Part shown: piece by piece, positions 57,731-64,000 of the stretch
Layout of the letters: every line of letters begins with the position of its first letter
How positions within the stretch are numbered: position 1 is the stretch's first letter
Notes under the pieces: model-generated
Databases searched by the model: none
Told to the model about the DNA's origin: nothing
The model's input: only the letters and a program-made list of their open reading frames with translations
Assembly (NCBI RefSeq): GCF_050947875.1
Contig: NC_134574.1
Coordinates: 105,827,469 to 105,891,468, forward strand
DNA length: 64,000 nt
DNA from: Dermacentor variabilis
Taxonomy: Eukaryota; Arthropoda; Arachnida; Ixodida; Ixodidae
Direction: 5' to 3'
Program-made: the position numbers and the translations under genes

Positions 57731-58480
57731 GCCTTGCTTAGTAACTCAGGAGACCAATTGCAATGCATGCTCACTGACCTGGAGAGGCAAAGCAGAAGGG
57801 TGGGTCTGAAAATTAATCTGCAGAAAACTAAAGTATTGTTTAACAGTCTCGGAAGAGAACAGCAGTTTACGATAGGTAGCGAAGCACTGGAAGTGGTAAG
57901 GGAATACATCTACTTAGGGCAGGTAGTTACCACGAATACGGATCATGAGACTGAAATAGCCAGAAGAATAAGAATGGGCTGGGGTGCGTTTGGCAGGCAT
58001 TCTCAAATCATGAACAGCAGGTTGCCACTATCCCTCAAAAGGAAAGTGTATAACAGCTGTGTGTTACCAGTACTCACATATGGCGCAGAAACCTGGAGGC
58101 TTACGAAAACGGTTCTGCTGAAATTGAGGACGACGCAACGAGCTATGGCAAGAAGAATGATGGGTGTGACGTTAAGGGATAAGAAAAGAGTAGATTGGGT
58201 GAGGCAACAAACGCGGGTAAACGACATCTTAGTTGAAATTAAGAAAAAGAAATGGGCATGGGCCGGACATGTAATGAGGAGGGAAGATAACCGATGGTCA
58301 CTAAGGGTTACGGACTGGATTCCAAGGGAAGGGATGCGTAGCAGGGGGCGCCAGAAAGTTAGGTGGGCGGATGACATTAAGACGTTTGCAGGGACAACAT
58401 GGCCACAATTAGTACATGACCGGGGTAGTTGGAGAAGTATGGGAGAGGCCTTTGCCCTGCAGTGGGCGAAACTAGGCTGA
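57731..58480 (+). pseudogene. RTE RT end and C-terminal region
   Basis: The frame opens at 57611 in non-RTE sequence. RTE residues start at ALLSNSGDQLQ, just after the lost FADD box. The motifs in order are GLKINLQKTKVLFNS, EYIYLGQVVT, YNSCVLPVLTYGAETW, RTTQRAMARRMMGV, KKKKWAWAGHVMRRE and SWRSMGEAFALQWA. Unusually for this window it is open without a stop to its natural end, suggesting a relatively recent insertion or low decay. It has no catalytic residues. Confidence 0.85.
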
Positions 58481-58495
58481 TGATGATGATGACAT
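57731..58495 (+). mobile_element. RTE element, 3' part (plus strand)
   Basis: RTE similarity begins abruptly at TTGCTTAGTAACTCAGG, inside the FADD box of RT, and continues through the C-terminal region to an in-frame stop at 58480 and a TGATGATGATGATG tail (58480-58494). The family is the same as the minus-strand copy at 51 kb. It lies between two pieces of a CR1-like element, so it is a later insertion. Confidence 0.85.
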
Positions 58496-58499
58496 ATTT

Positions 58500-58945
58500 G
58501 CCGATGCATGTCTGAAGATTTTTCTTGGAGTAAGGGGCTAAAACATCGATATCGCTAAACGCGCTGATTTGCTCAAATCTTGGAAACGAGCAAGCTTAGT
58601 GATCAATTACGCAGGCGAGATGTGCTCGCAAGAAATCACCGAAATCAACATGAACGATATGGGATTTACTAGCATCAACTGAAGGTGAAACCAGCACTGA
58701 TTTATGGTCAGATATTCTGTCAAAAATGTCACATATATACGAGTATCTGCCAAGTAAGAGTTCCCCAAGAAAACCTCACGCTTAAAATAGCCGTACCTCT
58801 AGTTCTTGATTTCACTATTTGTTCTAGATAACCTGAAATCAACATGTTAAACAGAGATCTGTACGCAGAGTTATCGTTACCACTAATTGACATAGATGAC
58901 CACGAAACACATGAAACATTCAAGCCCACGAGCAGAAGCATGCTT
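58500..58945 (-). pseudogene. CR1-like element endonuclease, C-terminal part
   Basis: The minus-strand frame 58729-58941 reads VSWSSMSISGNDNSAYRSLF, GYLEQIVKSRTRG and TAILSVRFSWG. A shifted frame continues to an ISDHKSV-like segment where AP-type endonucleases carry their SDH signature. It lies upstream (in element sense) of the RT piece at 56608-57440, across the RTE insertion. The assignment is by motif order and position. Confidence 0.6.
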
Positions 58946-59206
58946 GAGGGAGCTGGGTTCTTCAGCGGTTCTCTTCAAGGGCGGCGTACGGATGCGGTAT
59001 CGGTATCAACGATAAGATAGCTGTGCAACCTGCGTCGTAGGTCCCAATTCACTCTGAAATGTACTTATTTGTCCGCATATATGAATAATTGTCCACGTCG
59101 CCCGCATCATGACATCGAGGTTCACTTTTACGCTAAAGTTATTACAGAACACTTGCGGGAAGAGGAGCGTGCCTATAGCGTTGCTGCCGTCGCAGCTCAG
59201 TTGTTC

Positions 59207-59260
<54 letters not shown>

Positions 59261-59640
59261 GTATATATGTATATATATATATATATTATATATATTATAT
59301 ATATTATATATATTTTTGCATCTCTACTAAACGCGACCGACGTAAAGTCCACACAGCGCACACATGCACTTTTTTTCTACTTTCACGCTGCTAATGCAAC
59401 GCATAAAGAAAACACTGCAGACGTTACCTAGCGTCGCAAGAAATGATCACATTAATGTAGCTTCACGTTCCCTTGAGCAGTTACAAAGCTTCTCAGCTGC
59501 TTTCACATATTCCAGTGCTAAAGTGTGATTTACCTATGCGTTGATATATTGGTTGTTTTACTGAATGGGCGCTGTTGGCGTTAGACCGACCATACAGCGT
59601 GTCCCACATGTTTGATGTGACCTGTAAAAGAAACAGTCCA
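58946..59640. other. No gene; TA-rich microsatellite
   Basis: A (TA)n tract with small interruptions runs from about 59213 to 59312. The rest holds nothing recognisable. The 5' limit of the I-like element is uncertain and may lie in the last 60 bp. Confidence 0.6.
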
Positions 59641-59651
59641 AAACTTGGCCC

Positions 59652-60180
59652 TTGTATGCGTTCTATACAACACTGGGTCTATCCAAGGCATTCGATACAA
59701 TCGCACATGACTATATCCTTCAGGAGATATCGGCCTTGAACTTAGGAGTTAAATTCTTCTCCTTCGTCACATCCTTCCTCGAGAGCAGGACGGCTGTCGT
59801 AAAGTTGAGGCAATCAGCCTCGGAATATTTCACACTCGGAAGAAGGGGTACTCCCCAAGGCGCAGTTATCTCACCACTTCTGTTTAATATAGCAATGCGC
59901 AAGTAGTCGGAAAGCCTTGCTGTAATTGCTTACGTAGGTCATGCATTAAATGCTGACAATATTACAATCTGGTGGCCTGGAGGATCGGAGGCTACGGTCG
60001 AACAAGCTCTAGAGGAGGTTCTGGATGTTACAGAGTCTTTCTTGGAAGGTACGGGACTGGCACTCTCGCCTGGAAAGTCGGAACTCCTGCTGTACAGACA
60101 GGCTAGGCGAGGTGCTAAGGGACTCGCCCCACTCGATAAGGTGCCCATTAGCGTTCGTAGCGGAGATGGGCACGCCATCT
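59652..60180 (+). pseudogene. Reverse transcriptase (I-like), both catalytic motifs damaged
   Basis: Motif A reads LGLSKAFDTIAHD (usual LDLSKAFD, so the catalytic Asp is Gly). GTPQGAVISPLLFNIAM is the conserved QGxxxSPLLFN motif. After one stop at 59904-59906 the same frame continues to ALNADNITIWW, where the usual YADD box is NADN. The thumb side reads GTGLALSPGKSELLLY. Loss at both sites and the stop make it inactive. It ends with a stop at 60179-60181. Confidence 0.85.
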
Positions 60181-60200
60181 AGAGAGTAGACTGGATCAAA

Positions 60201-60500
60201 ATGCTAGGGCTTTCAATAATCTCAAAGGGATGCACCGTTAAGACTACAGCCCAACCCACCACGAAAACTGAGAACATTATTAGATTAATTATGAGAGTGT
60301 CCGACAAGAAAGGCGGCATAGGCGAAGATATACTCCTTAGGACTCACCATGCTTTCCTCATCAGCCATGTCATTTACATAGTAGCGGCCCCCAATTGGAC
60401 GAAAACGGAAACGGATAAATTGGACACGCTTATGCGCAAAAGTATCAAAAGGGTAATCGGCGTGCCAATCACGGCTAACACAGAGGAGCTCATGACATAG
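60201..60500 (+). pseudogene. Post-RT region of the I-like element
   Basis: The frame begins LGLSIISKGCTVKTT (RT thumb edge, usually YLG) and continues through IGEDILLRTHHAFLISHVIY and RKSIKRVIGVPITANTEEL, a region seen between RT and RNase H in this type of element. It stops at 60500. Similar reading continues to about 60660 in frame after the stop. Confidence 0.75.
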
Positions 60501-60719
60501 GTAGTACACAACACAACTTCGGAATTAATAGAAGCAAAAAGATCAGCGCAAATTATTAGATTATCAAACTCGAAAGCAGGCAGAAGACTGCTGGATGCGG
60601 CAGGCCTCCGTCCTAGCTTCACTCAGGGAAATACCACGCAACTTGATATTCAAACAAGGAACTCCTTTATTGTAGCCCTTTTCCAAGAAATGTCCACCCC
60701 ATACACAATAAAGGTCGAA

Positions 60720-61388
60720 GGTTGGCGGGGGCTAGAACTTTCTTAAAGAACATATCCGGAACAGAGACCTTTGTTGACACGGCATGACACGCCAGTGCCA
60801 ACAAGTTCTCCGTAGCCTCAGTCAACGACAGGGGAGAACTCCTCTCCGCAGCCTCGCTCAAGACCTCCTCGGTCGATGGGGCGGAACAGGCTGCTATAGC
60901 TCTCGCATTGCTCAAAACGCACTACTGTGTACACGGTCTCCCGAGCAGCCGTTAGAGCGCTCGCATCGGCATTGATAGCCAAAGAAGCAGCCAGGATTCT
61001 GAACGGCAAACACCCCTCTGACATTGTCGACCACATAGTCTGGTTCCCAGATCACATGGGACCAGACGTATTACCGGGTCACCTGAACCCCAATGAGATA
61101 GCTCACGACCGTGCGCGAGGATTCGTATGCCGCGACGGGATGGTGTCCCGGGTGAGTTCGGGAGAACTCGTCAACAGTGATTCACTAGTTACTTTTCACG
61201 AAATCACGTCTCATTACAGAGAGAATAGGCAGAGTTTTCCTTTCCCCCATCATAAGCTCAACAGGCCAGAAGCTAGCACGCTCCGCATGCTCCAGAAGGG
61301 GTCCTACCCCTCTAGGGGCTTTCTGAACATTCTCCCCCCGGACATTAATCCACTCTGCCCAGATTGTGGCTCTGAATTTAGCTCATAA
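60720..61388 (+). pseudogene. RNase H end, C-terminal region and knuckle (I-like)
   Basis: A scrambled start (FVDTARH-like near 60770, several frames) leads into the clean frame 60927-61388. Its segments are AAVRALASALIAKEAARILN, IVWFPDHMGPDVLPGHLN and PNEIAHDRARGFVCRDG (the last acidic motif). ENRQSFPFPHHKLNRPEAST then precedes CPDCGSEFSS, the start of the zinc knuckle. A stop at 61386-61388 and another where the last Cys should be (near 61410) break the knuckle. The remaining residues to about 61550 are in other frames. Confidence 0.8.
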
Positions 61389-61625
61389 AATCATATGCTC
61401 TGGCAGTGACCTGTGTTACAGAATTTTAACCGAGAAGAAGACTGGACGAAGGCCATCACAGACCCGAAACAAGACGTTCAGCTCCGGGCTGTCCAGAGGG
61501 CCCGTGAACAAGCGGAGAGGCATGGCCTCTCTGTTCCAACATGGGACTAGCCAACGGCTGGGTAGGGACCTGCAGGTCCCCGCTTAGCTCCTCAGGACCC
61601 CGATAAAGTCGTTTACTACTGCTAC

Positions 61626-64000
61626 TATCCTTAAAAACGTTTAGCGTGTAAGGGAGACCCCCATTGTTCAGCGGGAGCTAGCGCGTTTGGCTTTAGCGTA
61701 CCGACGTTTGTGGTTTTGGTTTGCTTTTCTTCCGTTCCTTGCCCAAACTGAGGCATTAGCTTCGTACTTCTGCGAAATAAAGTATGAATCTCTCTGTTGA
61801 ATGAGTGTTCCCAGATACAACGTAAGAGCTGTAATACGGGAGACGCCATAGTGTGTGCGCATGCGGGGTGGAAAGGAGTGGAGGAGTAGGCTGCGGTTTG
61901 AAGTATAAGACAATAAATTGTAGATTTCATCCATGAGATATAAATGAACAGCTTTAGCGGCTAAGATCTGTACTCTTGACTTTGATAGGCATGAACTTTT
62001 AAAGATTGACGAACCTGTTTGGACATACATAGCGGTCGCAATTTCTATGTAACCACGTCCCAGTCGAACACTTCTATACGTACATTACCCACGCTTTTTT
62101 TTTCTGTGTTCATTTGTGAAGTTTTCGTTTTTGTTTGACCGTGAGCGAATACTTGGAAACTCTTAATTCCGGCGAAATTCCATCCTTTTGTCCCCTGTCG
62201 GCTCGTGTATGCGTAATATTAGAATACCGTCGTCATCATTCCTTTCTGTAATGCTGTCATTTGTTACTCCTTCTGAAGTAAACATTATGATCTTGTGCAG
62301 GCAACGATAGCATAAAAAACAGGAGGTGGGTGTTTGGAAACGGCGCCACAGGCTCTACCAAGATGTGGCGCATGCTGGAGAGGAAAAAAAGAAGATAGAA
62401 CCATTCGTTTGTCATATTTATTCTATCGTCCACGCGCACACTTCGAGCTCGTTTCTTTTGATCCCCGAACGGGAAGCCTTGTAAGCCAACAATATCATGA
62501 CGAAAGGAAAGTAAAAAGAAAACAGAAGCCTGCCTTTGTGTGACTTTTCTTTATATATAACCACAAATCGAAATGGTAATTGGAAGGCTGACGGCGCACA
62601 GCAAAAGTACGAAGAAAAGCAAGGCGCGAATCGCAAGCTCTTGTCGACGATATTACAGCCGTACAAAATACAGCGCTTCGCCTTTCTTTCGCACGCCACA
62701 GGCCTTGCGGCAATGCGGCAGTGTGCATCGGGTCCCAATGACATCTAATAAGTCAAGTCCGACGCAGACGCTTCCAATATATATGAGGCTTAGAGCGCTG
62801 CTGTGAGCGGCGTTAGAAACGAGACTCCCTCCGAATAGCTCATTACAATAGCCCGTCTCTGCCATACAGGTGAATCTCTGCTGTTTAATCAACCGGCGAT
62901 AGGTATCCTATCAGAATTGACAAAGGACACATTTTCACTTTTGTTGCAGCTGTTCGACGTTAAATACTTGTGACGCAACGTCGAGACTGCTTCCCCGCTA
63001 ATCAACGACAAAACGGTCGCAAACACACGTACTGCTTAGGCTGTTGATGTCTGTAGATGGGCAATGATTGCGCAAAGCTTTACGTTGCATTCGCAGAATC
63101 AGAGACTCTACCTCGAGAGCTTCCACCATGGTAGCTCCTTTCCAAATAAGTTCGAGAAGAGAATGAAGCGTGAGTCAACGGAACGGCTAAACTATAAACT
63201 ACTACTGTACGAAAGTACGACAAACCAAAACAAGGAGGTGCACCGACCAGTGGACATACTACTCGCAAACTTCTGGGCATAATTTGCAAGGAACTTGGAC
63301 GACGCTGGCCAAAGTGGTCTCCATCATATGTCGCCAGCTGCACGGCTTCCTACTACATGGTCAGGTTCCGTTAGTCAGTGGAAGGCACCAAGGCGAAGTG
63401 CATGTATTATGCAAATACCACATGCCGCGAGTCGCAGCGCTAGAGCGTCCTGAATGTGTTGGCGATTAAAACGAGAAACGCGCCTTTTATATGACCACAA
63501 ACAAACAGGCGTTAGGGAAAGCTTCCTTTGTGGCTTACATCTTTCTGGCCTGTTGGGTAATTTCGGGTGCGGGGTTTAATTGCTCCCAGCATCCGTCCTG
63601 CGGGCAGCTGGGGCGCTCGCCGCTAATGAAGCGCGGCTCGCGGCATTCCCTGCTTCACGAAGCGGTGGCGTGCTGGCAAAACGGGAAGAAAAAGCGGAAT
63701 TCGGTTGGTTTTCACGGCATTATGATCGGCTACGCGCGGTAAATGCGGTCTGGGAAAATGCGTTGTCTGCCCTCGGGAACAGACGAAGAATTCCAGATCA
63801 CTGACAGCAAACAGTAGCCACAGCTTTTATGCGGGCGAAGAAGGCCAGCGTTAGATTCCGGCGTCGTCTGCTACTCAAAAAATGATTCGAGAGAGTGAAA
63901 GCAAAGACGCGCGTTATAATAGATGAGACGTCACGTATACAAGCTTAGCTAAAATATCGTTTGTCTTTATTCCACTCACGCCCCCGTCCCTGCACCCCGC
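61626..64000. other. No gene supported
   Basis: An 83-codon frame at 63491-63742 starts with a signal-peptide-like stretch (ASFVAYIFLACWVISGAG) followed by two cysteines, in a GC-rich patch, but has no further support. The rest shows short frames only. Confidence 0.45.

Larger units (their letters stand above)
59641..61625 (+). mobile_element. I-like non-LTR element with RNase H and zinc knuckle
   Basis: In order on the plus strand: RT from motif A onward (59652-60180), post-RT region (60201-60660), RNase H (about 60720-61110), C-terminal region and knuckle (61150-61430), and a GC-rich 3' UTR ending near a GATAAAGTC box and a TACTACTGCTAC tail (61600-61625). The 5' half is missing. A fragment of this same family sits inside the LTR element at 53 kb. 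Confidence 0.85.

Noticed and set aside
51061..58495. Naming the RTE copies BovB
   Set aside because: RTE motifs are clear, but assigning the BovB subgroup needs a phylogeny, so I kept RTE.

Overview
This window looks like intergenic or intronic DNA of a hard tick, most likely a metastriate (Rhipicephalus/Dermacentor-type) species. I found no operons, no CRISPR array and no host protein-coding gene I could support. The organism call rests on three copies of a tRNA-derived SINE that matches my recollection of tick Ruka elements (12908-13146, 36185-36430, 47818-48071), and on dense, decayed retrotransposons of the kinds that fill tick genomes. Family names come from recognised motifs, not from a database search.

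Layout. 1-2.8 kb: a 134-bp palindrome and a 62-bp tandem repeat. 2.8-3.9 kb: the RNase H end of a non-LTR element (family A). 6.7-7.4 kb: two short retroelement 3' ends. 9.1-12.9 kb: a Ty3/gypsy pol remnant split by a 5'-truncated CR1/L2-like element. 12.9-13.5 kb: a SINE and a CA/TA microsatellite. 15.0-15.9 kb: a 0.94-kb inverted repeat. 16.7-19.8 kb: a MITE, a 22-23-bp array, a dispersed repeat ending in (GATA)n, and a 10-bp tandem array. 20.2-21.8 kb: an L1/Tx1-like element. 22.0-25.2 kb: a tRNA-headed repeat, family A copy 2 on the minus strand, and a 0.4-kb tetranucleotide repeat. 27.4-29.1 kb: an RNase H-bearing element, a hairpin and a SINE. 33.6-34.6 kb: an RTE fragment. 37.7-41 kb: two more RNase H/zinc-knuckle elements. 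47-48 kb: a terminal-inverted-repeat element and a SINE. 51.0-56.6 kb: a nearly full-length RTE split by an internally deleted gypsy-type LTR element, which itself holds a piece of a non-LTR element that holds a foldback insertion. 56.6-58.9 kb: a CR1-like element apparently split by another RTE copy. 59.6-61.6 kb: an I-like element. The remaining stretches hold nothing I recognise.

All retroelement reading frames are broken by stops, frameshifts, truncation or lost catalytic residues, so none looks capable of movement. Several insertions can be ordered in time because one interrupts another. The most unusual items are the 10-bp array with a 50-bp higher-order period at 19.3-19.8 kb (many units contain a GATA-factor-type motif), the 0.94-kb near-perfect hairpin at 15.0 kb, and the four-level nest at 51-56.6 kb with a recognisable 5-bp target duplication.
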